A stretch of DNA of 64,000 nt. Origin: Streptococcus macacae NCTC 11558. GTDB lineage: Bacteria; Bacillota; Bacilli; Lactobacillales; Streptococcaceae. The translations under genes were made by a program, and so were the position numbers. Below are positions 18,260 through 27,789 of the stretch, piece by piece (position 1 is the first letter of the stretch; each line of letters starts with the position of its first letter). The notes under the pieces are model-generated. The model searched no databases. It worked only from the letters and a program-made list of their open reading frames with translations, and was not told the origin of the DNA. The stretch lies in the NCBI RefSeq assembly GCF_000187995.2, contig NZ_AEUW02000001.1:744001-808000 (forward strand). The letters are read 5' to 3'.

Positions 18260-21200
18260 TTATCTTTTAAAATTACCAAAGGACTGCCGCTGTTTATTTA
18301 TTCTGTTACTAGTATTATCGGCTATATGAGATCCTTTTATATTATGTTTTACTCCTTCAGTTTTTTGCTTGATATAATCACTAATTAGCTTAATAGTTGG
18401 ATAGCTAAATAAATCCATAAGTTTCAAATTAACATTCAGTTTTTGCTCAAGCAATACCTTTATACGAGACAATAGTAAAGAATGCCCTCCTGCATCAAAG
18501 AAGTTTTCATCAGTACTGATATCATCAATGTTAAGAACATCTAACCAGATTTGCTTTATTTTTCTCTCTATAATATCCTTAGGCTGTGTTATCGCAGGTG
18601 TCTGTTTTGTAAATTCTTTTGGCAGTTTTCTATAATCTACCTTCCCATTAGGAGTCAATGGAATTTGAGAAACAAGCACAAAGCGTTCAGGTATAATATT
18701 TTCTGGAATATAGGTTCGTAAGAAATCGCGAATATCACTTGTTGTAAAAGCTTTTTGATCAATTACTTCTAAATAGGCTATAAGCTGTTTTCTGCCTTTT
18801 ACAGATACAGGATAAACCACTGAACGACGGATATTATCATGTTTTGCTAATGATAATTCTATTTCCTCTGCTTCTACACGATAACCGCGGACATTAATTT
18901 GTGTATCTTTTCTTCCTTCAATAACAATACTTCCATCGTACTGATACCGTCCAACATCTCCTGTTTTATAACGTCTCCAACCAGTCTGGTTTTGAGAATT
19001 AAAAAATTTTTCCAAATTTAAAGCCTCATTGTTGACATACCCTTCACTAAGATATGATGTCTCTACGTAAATCTCACCTAATTCACCTACTCCAGTTTCA
19101 AGGCCGGCATCATTTAACAGAGATAAACGAACGGCATCAATTCCACTTCCAATTGGTATAACATTGTTTTCAAGGTCAAAGTCTTCAGGTATATCATAAA
19201 AGCCCATCACTTGAGGAGTTTCTGTTGTCCCATAAAAGTTAACACATTGTGCCATAGGACTGATTGTCTGAGCACGCTGCACAGGAGCAGCAGTTAATAA
19301 TTCACCGCCAAAGAAATAGTGCTTAACCTTAGGAAATGATATATTATCTCCTTCTGATAGCATCAGAAATAAGGATGGTGTTATATTGATCTCATTAATG
19401 CCTTGATCATTTATCCACTGACCAGTATCTTCTATGTCATACCGAGATTTCTGATTTTGAATAGCCAAGCGGCCACCAATAAAAAGCGGCGTAAAAATAT
19501 CTCGAATCAAGGGATCATGAGATAAACCCGCAAAAAGTCCAAATACACTGCTCTCATCCAATTGATAATGTTTTACAAACCATTTTATAAAGTGGTTAAT
19601 TGGTTCATGGGAAGTGGATACACAGTTAGGTTTTCCTGTTGTCCCTGAAGTAAACAGTATATAAGCAGTATCCTTGATATCTTTTGTAACAGCTTGTCTT
19701 ACAAGAGGCTGTTCCTTAGATATATGCATCAATTCATCATAACTGTTATATAGTTTTAAGTTTTTGTTTAAGAAATCAGCATTTTTCAACTCTTCATGAT
19801 TAATGACAATAGCTCCATCTGCTTTTATGGATTCTAACTGTTTCTTCAATCTGATTTCAGGATATTCTGGATCAAAGATACAGAAAATTCCTCCAATCTT
19901 TAAAATAGCTAACATGCTAATGATCAATTTCATGTTGCGATCGCCATAAATCACAAAAATGCTTCCTTTTCCTAGCCCTTGATTACTTAAAACAGCGGCT
20001 AATTTTTCTGACTTCTCTTCTAACTGTAAATAAGTGAGGGAACCACTTTCATCTGAAATAGCTAGTCGCTCTGGGTATTTAGCAGCATTCCTAGAAACAA
20101 CTTCATCAATACAAAGTGAACTGTTAAAACGAATCAAAGACGAATCTGCCAATGTTTCTTTCGCTTTCAATAGCTGACTAAAATGCTGACTTTGTATGGA
20201 AATATCCTTAATCTTAGTCTTTTTATTTTGCAGCACTGCGACCATGACTGTATTTAATTGCCTTAAATACTCTTGCATACTTTCCTCTTTGTACAAGTCA
20301 CTATTATATACCAGACGAAATTTCATTTTCCCAAAGTATTCTTCAACATATAAGGTGGCATCAAATTTCGTGATTTCCTGTGTGAGCGGATATGGTGCCG
20401 CTTCTAGGCCATCCATATGACATTTTATACCTTCGGGATTTTGTACATTTAGCATCACTTGAACCAAAGGAGATCTGCTCGTATCTCTGCTTGGTGAGAG
20501 CATTTGTACAATATCATCAAAAGGCACATCTTGATTTTCAAATGCCAAAAGAGTTGTATTTCTAATAACCTCCAAATAATCTAATATGGTTAGATTAGTA
20601 TTGAGTTTACAGCGCATAACTACAGTATTGACAAAAAAACCAATCATATTTTCCATTTCTTTTTTTGTTCTGCCAGCTACAGGAACTCCAATTGGCAAGT
20701 CTTCTTCCCCACTTAATTTATGCAATAAGATAGAGAAAATTGTTAACATAAACATAAAGGTTGTTATGTTATTATCCTGACAAAATTTCTTTAATTGATG
20801 GCTCAGTTCTTCATCTAGTATCTGCTCTACCGTATAGCCATTGTGAGTCTGTATAGCAGGACGCTTATAATCGGCTGGAAAAGATAAGGCAGGCATATCT
20901 GATGAGAGAGTGTTTTTCCAAAACTCTTTCTGCTTCTTTTCCCTATTTTTTTCTTGATCAAGCCAATAAGTGTAATCCAAGTATTGTAAACTAAGATGCT
21001 GTTTGGGCAGCATACTGTCTTCTTGCCTTTTTAACAACTTATTGTATATCTCTGAAAGCTCATCAATTAATAATTCCATGGACCAACCATCTGAAATGAT
21101 ATGGTGCATAACAATAATAAGGATATATTCCTCTTCATTTAAATGAATAAGAGAAGATCGTATTAATAATTCACTGCTTAAATTAAAAGGGCGTTTTTCA

Positions 21201-24200
21201 TCAAAAGCAAGTATGGTATTAGCAATAGACTCTGCTTGTGATAGATCAAAATTCATTAAATAATGATGCTGTAAACGAATATTGGCTTTTTCATTTATGA
21301 TTTGATAGGGAACTCCTTCTTTATCATGAAAATTCACTCGTAGTATTTCATGATTTTTTATTAATTGATTAAAGCTTTTTTCCAGTAATTTTATATTCAA
21401 GTTTCCTTTGAGTCGGATTGGTGTCACAATATTATAGTTACCATTTTGAGGAACCATTTGCTCCATAAGCCATAACTGTTTTTGCTGAGGCGATAGTAAT
21501 AATTCTTTTTGTCGCTCCACTTTTTTTATAGGCAAACTATCACTAACTCTGTCTAATTTCTCAAGATAAGCTTCCATCTCTAGAATTGTTGGATAGTTAA
21601 AGATCATATTTGCTGTTAAATCTATCTGAAACTGCTGATTAATAGCATTTATTAATTTTGTAGCTATTAACGAATGGCCGCCTAATTCAAAAAAGTTATC
21701 ATCAGTGCTAATAGCTTCAGTAGCTAATATAGTTTGCCAGATAGTTAGTAACTCTCTTTGTATTTTAGTTGTAGGCTCTTTAAGATCACGCTTGGTATCT
21801 GTATAAAAAATTAAGTTTTCTTCAATCTGTTTACTATCAACTTTCCCATTCCAAGTTAGGGGAATCTCATCTACAAAGTTAATAAGGCTTGGTATCATAT
21901 AATAGGGAAGTTTGCCTTTGAGAAAATCTTTAAAGGCTTTGGAATCATTAATATCTAATTTATTTTTTATGACCGCATACAGAAGATCCATCCCATCTTT
22001 ATTAGTAATACCAATAACAGCATCCTGAGTATCGGGATATTCCAAAATTTTAGAACGTATTTCATCGATCTCAATACGAAAACCACGTAATTTAACTTGG
22101 TTATCTTTTCTGCCCATGAATTCTAATTCCCCGTTTTCGTCCCAACGGACAATATCACCAGTTGCGTATAAAGTGCTCTCATGGCCGTCACTAAATGTCT
22201 TTTGAACAAATTTTTGATGATTCAGCTCTTCACGATGCAAATAACCTTTACAAACACCGATACCTCCAATATAGAGCTCTCCTATATTGCCTTTTGGAAG
22301 CATATTTAATTGTTCATCTAAAACAAATACTTCAACATTATTTAACGGTTTTCCAATAGTAACCTTGCTATTTGGCAAACATCTCTTAGTAGTCGTCCAA
22401 ATTGTTGCTTCCGTTGGGCCATAAGCATTAAAAAATTGATGATGTTTTCCCCACATATTAACTAATTCGCTTGGACAAGCTTCTCCAGCAACAATAATAG
22501 TTTCTAATTTATCTAATGTCTCAGAAGAAGCTAAGGAAAGTACTGATGGCGTTACACAAATATGTGTGATAGCCTTATCTTTAATAAATTGTGTTAAATG
22601 ATCACCTAATACTTGATCTTTATCTACAATATGCAGTTCTGCGCCATTTCCAAGTGCCATGACGATTTCAAACACAGAAGCATCAAAGCAAAAGGAAGCA
22701 AATTGCAGTACCTTGCTTTTATCATCAACTGCAAACAAATTGTTTTGTTCTTCAACAATATTACATAAACCTCGGTGCGCAACCATAACTCCTTTTGGCT
22801 TTCCGGTAGATCCGGAGGTATAAATAATATAGGCAGTATCCTCAGCATCCAATGAAACTTTGGACAGTTGAGAAGGAGGAGTTAATGTTAAATTTGCCTG
22901 CATTTCTTCAATATCATTAATATTTTTGATACCTAATGACTGCCAATCAATATTCCTTGAAACCTGTTTATGTGTCAACAGATGATAGATCCCTGCATCT
23001 TTAGTGATATATCGGATTCTTTCAATTGGGTATCCGGTATCTATTGGTACATAAACCATCCCTGCTTTTAGTATAGACAACATAGCTACAATAGCGTCTA
23101 TACTCTTATTCATGAAAACACCAATTAACGACTTGGGGGCTGCTTGGTTTAGAAGCTGCTGCGCTATTATATCTGATGCAATATCTAATTGTTCATAGGT
23201 TACACTTTGTTTTTCAAAAGAAAGAGCCGTATTTTTCCCATATTTCGATACTATCTTCTTAAACTTATCAGTGAATAATGTCTCTTTTATCTCTTTTTTA
23301 GTATTTATCTCAAGAAGTTCTGATTCCTGTTGAGGCGATAATAAAGAGATGTCTTTTACAGCTATCTCTGGTTTTTTCACAATAGTATTTAGTATATGAA
23401 TAAAACACTGTAATAATTGTTCGATTCTGCTTGGCTTAAACAAATCTGCTTTATATTCTATAAAACCATTTAATCCATCATCTGTATCAAAAATAGATAA
23501 GGTTAAATCAAATAAAGCACTGCCTGCTTCTACATTTCTAAAGCCAATATCTAAATCTTTAAAATTCATTTTGGCTTTAGGTGTATTTTCATAATTATAC
23601 ATCGCTTGAAACAGCGTTGAAAATCGATTATCCTGCTCATATTCTAATTCTTCTAAACATTCATATAAATCAATATCTTTATGTTTCATGATTTCATAGA
23701 AATGTTTCTGAGTGTGCTCCAGATAATCTTTTATTTCAAGATCATCATTGATAATTGTTCTAACACCTAGGGTGTTAATAAGACACCCGATCATATTTCT
23801 AACAGCTATATTTTCTCTATCTGCTACAGCTGTTCCAATTACAAAATCATTCTGTCCAGTATATTTATGCAGCAAAATTTGATAAGCTGACAAGATAATA
23901 TTAGCTACTGTAATATGATGCACTTTTTCATATTGTTTCATCAATTCAGTCAATTGTTTATCTAGAGTAAAATAAAGTCTTTTTCCTCTATAAGATGACT
24001 GGACTCCTCTTTCAAAATCACTTTCCAATCTTAAAATATTTGTATTGGTTAATTCTTTAATCCAATAAGATTTTGAGTCCTTTTTATTTCTATTCTTCCA
24101 TATTAGATAATCAATAGTGTTATACTTTTCAGATGCTGGAGCAATCGTACCATTTTGTTTATACAGATTATAATAGTCTTGAAGCTGATGGACCGCAAGC

Positions 24201-24754
24201 CCAAACGACCATCCATCCATTACCGTATGATGTGCTACTAAAACTATAACGAATTGATCTGATTTTAATTGAATAACAGATAATTGCAATAATGGAGAAG
24301 ATTCTAAGGGCATTTTTTGCAATGATTTTGAAAGAATTATCTCTTTGAGCTCACTTTCTCCATTAGATTTTTCTGAAAGATCAATATAGTCTAAATCTGC
24401 AAATGAAACCTCCTCGATGATTTGTTTATAACCATCATTAGTTGCCGTAAATTTTGTCTTTAAAGAACTATTGCTTTGAATTAAACAATTAAAGGCTTGC
24501 CTTAGTGCTTCTAAATCTAACCTTCCTGATACATCAACAGCAGATACAAGATTATAGGCGCTTACTTTGTCATCCATCTCTTCATTTTCAAGCATATTTT
24601 TTTGAATAGAAGAAACCCCATATTCTTGTAAAAAGTTACTTTCAAACCTAATCTCTCTTTGCTTCTTTTGTTTACCAAGTCTTTTAGCTAGTAATGATTC
24701 TGCCTTACTTTTCTTATTTTGGTCATTCATTTTATTTTGTTCGTCTGATTTCAT
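18260..24754 (-). CDS. Dimodular NRPS: C-A-PCP-C-A-PCP
   Basis: 2164 residues. Module 1: C (HHTVMDGW near 175), A (YTSGSTGKPKGV near 650, FDASVFE, NAYGPTEATIW) and PCP (Ser in GGHSLIA near 1023). Its specificity residues read about DAFCIAAIW, like hydrophobic/aromatic codes but not an exact one known to me. Module 2: C (HHIISDGW near 1218), A (FTSGTTGKPN near 1704) and PCP (Ser in GGHSLLL near 2091). The second A domain is unusual: its A4 region reads LSHDPLIRDIFTPL, giving a tentative code DPRNFGFQV that I cannot assign. No epimerase or methyltransferase is present. The start is ATG after GAGGAAT; a positively charged, carrier-free N-terminal extension precedes the C domain. Confidence 0.92.
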   Translation of the reverse strand: MKSDEQNKMNDQNKKSKAESLLAKRLGKQKKQREIRFESNFLQEYGVSSIQKNMLENEEMDDKVSAYNLVSAVDVSGRLDLEALRQAFNCLIQSNSSLKTKFTATNDGYKQIIEEVSFADLDYIDLSEKSNGESELKEIILSKSLQKMPLESSPLLQLSVIQLKSDQFVIVLVAHHTVMDGWSFGLAVHQLQDYYNLYKQNGTIAPASEKYNTIDYLIWKNRNKKDSKSYWIKELTNTNILRLESDFERGVQSSYRGKRLYFTLDKQLTELMKQYEKVHHITVANIILSAYQILLHKYTGQNDFVIGTAVADRENIAVRNMIGCLINTLGVRTIINDDLEIKDYLEHTQKHFYEIMKHKDIDLYECLEELEYEQDNRFSTLFQAMYNYENTPKAKMNFKDLDIGFRNVEAGSALFDLTLSIFDTDDGLNGFIEYKADLFKPSRIEQLLQCFIHILNTIVKKPEIAVKDISLLSPQQESELLEINTKKEIKETLFTDKFKKIVSKYGKNTALSFEKQSVTYEQLDIASDIIAQQLLNQAAPKSLIGVFMNKSIDAIVAMLSILKAGMVYVPIDTGYPIERIRYITKDAGIYHLLTHKQVSRNIDWQSLGIKNINDIEEMQANLTLTPPSQLSKVSLDAEDTAYIIYTSGSTGKPKGVMVAHRGLCNIVEEQNNLFAVDDKSKVLQFASFCFDASVFEIVMALGNGAELHIVDKDQVLGDHLTQFIKDKAITHICVTPSVLSLASSETLDKLETIIVAGEACPSELVNMWGKHHQFFNAYGPTEATIWTTTKRCLPNSKVTIGKPLNNVEVFVLDEQLNMLPKGNIGELYIGGIGVCKGYLHREELNHQKFVQKTFSDGHESTLYATGDIVRWDENGELEFMGRKDNQVKLRGFRIEIDEIRSKILEYPDTQDAVIGITNKDGMDLLYAVIKNKLDINDSKAFKDFLKGKLPYYMIPSLINFVDEIPLTWNGKVDSKQIEENLIFYTDTKRDLKEPTTKIQRELLTIWQTILATEAISTDDNFFELGGHSLIATKLINAINQQFQIDLTANMIFNYPTILEMEAYLEKLDRVSDSLPIKKVERQKELLLSPQQKQLWLMEQMVPQNGNYNIVTPIRLKGNLNIKLLEKSFNQLIKNHEILRVNFHDKEGVPYQIINEKANIRLQHHYLMNFDLSQAESIANTILAFDEKRPFNLSSELLIRSSLIHLNEEEYILIIVMHHIISDGWSMELLIDELSEIYNKLLKRQEDSMLPKQHLSLQYLDYTYWLDQEKNREKKQKEFWKNTLSSDMPALSFPADYKRPAIQTHNGYTVEQILDEELSHQLKKFCQDNNITTFMFMLTIFSILLHKLSGEEDLPIGVPVAGRTKKEMENMIGFFVNTVVMRCKLNTNLTILDYLEVIRNTTLLAFENQDVPFDDIVQMLSPSRDTSRSPLVQVMLNVQNPEGIKCHMDGLEAAPYPLTQEITKFDATLYVEEYFGKMKFRLVYNSDLYKEESMQEYLRQLNTVMVAVLQNKKTKIKDISIQSQHFSQLLKAKETLADSSLIRFNSSLCIDEVVSRNAAKYPERLAISDESGSLTYLQLEEKSEKLAAVLSNQGLGKGSIFVIYGDRNMKLIISMLAILKIGGIFCIFDPEYPEIRLKKQLESIKADGAIVINHEELKNADFLNKNLKLYNSYDELMHISKEQPLVRQAVTKDIKDTAYILFTSGTTGKPNCVSTSHEPINHFIKWFVKHYQLDESSVFGLFAGLSHDPLIRDIFTPLFIGGRLAIQNQKSRYDIEDTGQWINDQGINEINITPSLFLMLSEGDNISFPKVKHYFFGGELLTAAPVQRAQTISPMAQCVNFYGTTETPQVMGFYDIPEDFDLENNVIPIGSGIDAVRLSLLNDAGLETGVGELGEIYVETSYLSEGYVNNEALNLEKFFNSQNQTGWRRYKTGDVGRYQYDGSIVIEGRKDTQINVRGYRVEAEEIELSLAKHDNIRRSVVYPVSVKGRKQLIAYLEVIDQKAFTTSDIRDFLRTYIPENIIPERFVLVSQIPLTPNGKVDYRKLPKEFTKQTPAITQPKDIIERKIKQIWLDVLNIDDISTDENFFDAGGHSLLLSRIKVLLEQKLNVNLKLMDLFSYPTIKLISDYIKQKTEGVKHNIKGSHIADNTSNRINKQRQSFGNFKR

Positions 24755-24795
24755 TACATTCCTCGTATTTCATAATATCCTTTTATTAAGATAGC

Positions 24796-27756
24796 CTAAC
24801 CTTCTTCTATTAATTTATCCATGACAGTTTCAGAAAGTGATGAGACACAGCCTGCCTCAATAATACTTTGAATTTCGATATCCAAATCTATACTTTCTTT
24901 AATAGATACTGCGTACTGACTGGCTAAGAGGGAGCTCAATCCTAGCTCAAAAAAGTTATCTAACACACCAATATTTTCAATACCGACATTTTCTTTTAAA
25001 AGCTTTAGCAAGAGCTCTTCTATCTCATTTTCTGGTTCAGCATAGTCTGCTGAAATTCCATTTCTGCTTATATTAGTACTGTAATTAACTATATTATTGT
25101 CTGCTTTTTCTTTTTTAGGCACGTTGTTACCAAGTGACAACAATGAAAATTCCTGTTGATCAAAATGATAGGTTGGCAGATGAACTTTACGAGCTTCCTT
25201 ATTTTGAAATTTTTCAAAATCTATTTCTAGCCCTAATTCCCAAAGAGCAGCTAACCTTTCTATAAAGAAAGTGTATTGATTTTCTTTAGAATATCTTCCT
25301 GGCAGCATATCTATAAAGAGATGTTTCTTTGCCAAATCTTGCTGCTTTGTTAATTCAATCAGCGTCCTTCCAGACCCAATTTCAATGAAAATAGCCTCTT
25401 CTTCAGCTAATAAATGTTGAACACTTGATGAAAACAGAACCGGATTAATAATATGCTTTTCCCAATAACTAGAATCAGATAATTGTCCTTTTTGAACAGA
25501 CTGGGCTGTAGTATTAGAAATCAAATCTATAATGGGATCCTTCAATTCATATTTTTCCAGATAACTTCTAAATTCTTTAGCTGCATTTTTCATGATAGGA
25601 GTATGAAAAGCATGAGAAGTTTGCAAGGACTGATACAATATTTGATGAGCCGTCAAGATTTTTTCAGCTTTAGCTATACTGTCGTAATCTCCTCCTAACA
25701 CAGTTGATCTAGGACCATTCACTGCAGAGACATAAACATTTTCTAAATGAAGTTCTTTCAAATTCTCTACTGAAGCTCGTACAGATATCATTTTTCCGTG
25801 CTCAGCATTTTGAAGATAGTGCCCTCTCCAATAGATAATATCTAATCCTTCTTCAAAGGTCATAACACCTGCCAAACAAGCACCAACATATTCACCCAAA
25901 CTATGTCCTATTATTTTGCTTGGCTGAACCCCAAGAGACATTAAATACCGACCTAATGCATAAGAAATGATAAAAAGTAGAGGTTGTGCATATTTTGTAT
26001 TATTTATAGTCTCTTGAGATTCATTAATAGATTTATCAGGATACAAAATAGCAAGAAAATTTTCATGATATTTTTCTTGGAGAATTCTCATGCCTTTATC
26101 AACAATATTTTTGAATACCGTTACATTCTCATAAAGATCTCTTGCCATATTAATAAACTGGCTTCCTTGACCTGTCACTAAAAAATAAATCGGCCTTTTT
26201 TTAACTTTAACTGGTTTTCTTTCCTCAAGACTTTGGTTAATCTTACTTTCTAATTCTTTTATACTTTCTGAAACAATAGCTTGCCGCAAACCAAAGCTTT
26301 CTCTGCCTGTCTGTAGTGTTTTGGCCACATCCATCAGGTTGGTTTCAGTGTTAGTACTTAACCAGTCAGCTAGTTTTTCCATATTTTTTGTTAAAGATTT
26401 TGGCGTTTTTGCAGAAAAAGGAAAAATCTGTTTTGATATCTGATGGTCCACATTCTTTTTTAGCAAAGGAGCTTCTTCTAAAATAACATGGGCATTTGTT
26501 CCCCCAATGCCAAAAGAACTAATCGCAATTCGTGCTAATTCATTTTTATCTAACTCAATAGGGTGATGATTAATAAAAAAGTGACTGTCCTTTAAGTTTA
26601 GTTTTTCATTTTCTTTATCAAAATTAGCCATAGGAGGAATTATTCCATGTTTAAGTATCAATAAGCATTTGATAAACCCTGCGATTCCTGAAGCAGTATT
26701 TAAGTGTCCTAAATTTGACTTTATACTGCCAATTGCACAAAAGTTTTTTCGAGAGGTTTCTTCATCATAAACTTGAGATAAAGCTTTGATTTCCAATAAA
26801 TCTCCAATTTCTGTAGCCGTCCCATGCGTTTCAATATACTGAATTGACTCAGCTGCTACATCTGCTATGTCAAGACAGTCTTTTATAACCTCTGATTGAC
26901 CAGATACACTGGGAGCAGTAAAACCAACCTTATCATTTCCATCATTGTTAATAGCTGTCCCTTTTATAACGCCATAGATATCATCTCCATCTGCTATGGC
27001 TTCTTCTAGACGTTTCAGAACAACTACGCCCACTCCGTCACTAAATACTGTACCATCTGATTTTGCTTCAAAAGGCTGACAAGAACCGGTTTTAGAAAAG
27101 ATCATACCATCTCGATATTTGTATCCCTGCTTAATTGGATAGGAAATAGAAACGCCACCAGCTACAGCTATGTCACAGTCACCACTTAATAAGCCTTGAC
27201 AGGCAAAATGTACTGATACTAGTGAAGTCGAGCAGGTTGATTGAATTGACACACTCGGTCCTGTTAAGTTTAGTTTATAAGATACTCTTGTAGACAATAA
27301 ATCCTTATCACTTCCCAACATGATATCGAAATCTTCATATTGATCTAATAAACCTCTTTGCATTGCCCGAAGTAAATAGGTATTCATTCCTGAACCAGCA
27401 TAGACTCCTATTTTACCCTTGTATTGGGAAACTGCATGGCCAGAGTCTTCAATGGCTTTCCATACTTCTTCCATAAATACTCTAGCTTGGGGATCCATAA
27501 GCATTGATTCCTTAACAGTATACTCAAAAAATTCTGTATCAAAAGCATTAGGAGAGTCAATAATTCCCTTTACCTTCACATAATTATCAGAATCTATATC
27601 CTCTTGCGCTATTCCTTCATCCAATAACTCTTCCCGAGTAAAATGCTGCAAACATTCCTTGCCCATTAATAAATTTTCCCATAATTTATCTATAGAGTCC
27701 GCTTGAGGAAAACGGCCCGACATTCCAACAACTGCAATTAAATTTTCATCTTCCAT
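24796..27756 (-). CDS. Modular PKS: KS-AT-ACP
   Basis: 986 residues. Ketosynthase with Cys in TCSTSLVS near 174 and the His motifs ETHGTAT and SNLGHLN. Acyltransferase with GHSLGE near 618 and HAFH near 715, which is the malonyl-CoA signature. Post-AT linker LPTYHFDQQEF. C-terminal carrier (DNFFELGLSSLLA, Ser near 940). No reducing domains, so the condensation would give a beta-keto unit unless the separate KR acts. In gene order it extends the acyl-glycyl intermediate of the first NRPS with malonate and passes it to the dimodular NRPS. It is also the only intact AT in the cluster and could serve the AT-less partner in trans. Confidence 0.92.
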   Translation of the reverse strand: MEDENLIAVVGMSGRFPQADSIDKLWENLLMGKECLQHFTREELLDEGIAQEDIDSDNYVKVKGIIDSPNAFDTEFFEYTVKESMLMDPQARVFMEEVWKAIEDSGHAVSQYKGKIGVYAGSGMNTYLLRAMQRGLLDQYEDFDIMLGSDKDLLSTRVSYKLNLTGPSVSIQSTCSTSLVSVHFACQGLLSGDCDIAVAGGVSISYPIKQGYKYRDGMIFSKTGSCQPFEAKSDGTVFSDGVGVVVLKRLEEAIADGDDIYGVIKGTAINNDGNDKVGFTAPSVSGQSEVIKDCLDIADVAAESIQYIETHGTATEIGDLLEIKALSQVYDEETSRKNFCAIGSIKSNLGHLNTASGIAGFIKCLLILKHGIIPPMANFDKENEKLNLKDSHFFINHHPIELDKNELARIAISSFGIGGTNAHVILEEAPLLKKNVDHQISKQIFPFSAKTPKSLTKNMEKLADWLSTNTETNLMDVAKTLQTGRESFGLRQAIVSESIKELESKINQSLEERKPVKVKKRPIYFLVTGQGSQFINMARDLYENVTVFKNIVDKGMRILQEKYHENFLAILYPDKSINESQETINNTKYAQPLLFIISYALGRYLMSLGVQPSKIIGHSLGEYVGACLAGVMTFEEGLDIIYWRGHYLQNAEHGKMISVRASVENLKELHLENVYVSAVNGPRSTVLGGDYDSIAKAEKILTAHQILYQSLQTSHAFHTPIMKNAAKEFRSYLEKYELKDPIIDLISNTTAQSVQKGQLSDSSYWEKHIINPVLFSSSVQHLLAEEEAIFIEIGSGRTLIELTKQQDLAKKHLFIDMLPGRYSKENQYTFFIERLAALWELGLEIDFEKFQNKEARKVHLPTYHFDQQEFSLLSLGNNVPKKEKADNNIVNYSTNISRNGISADYAEPENEIEELLLKLLKENVGIENIGVLDNFFELGLSSLLASQYAVSIKESIDLDIEIQSIIEAGCVSSLSETVMDKLIEEG

Positions 27757-27789
27757 TTTTCTATTTTCACCTGCACTTTCATTTAATAT

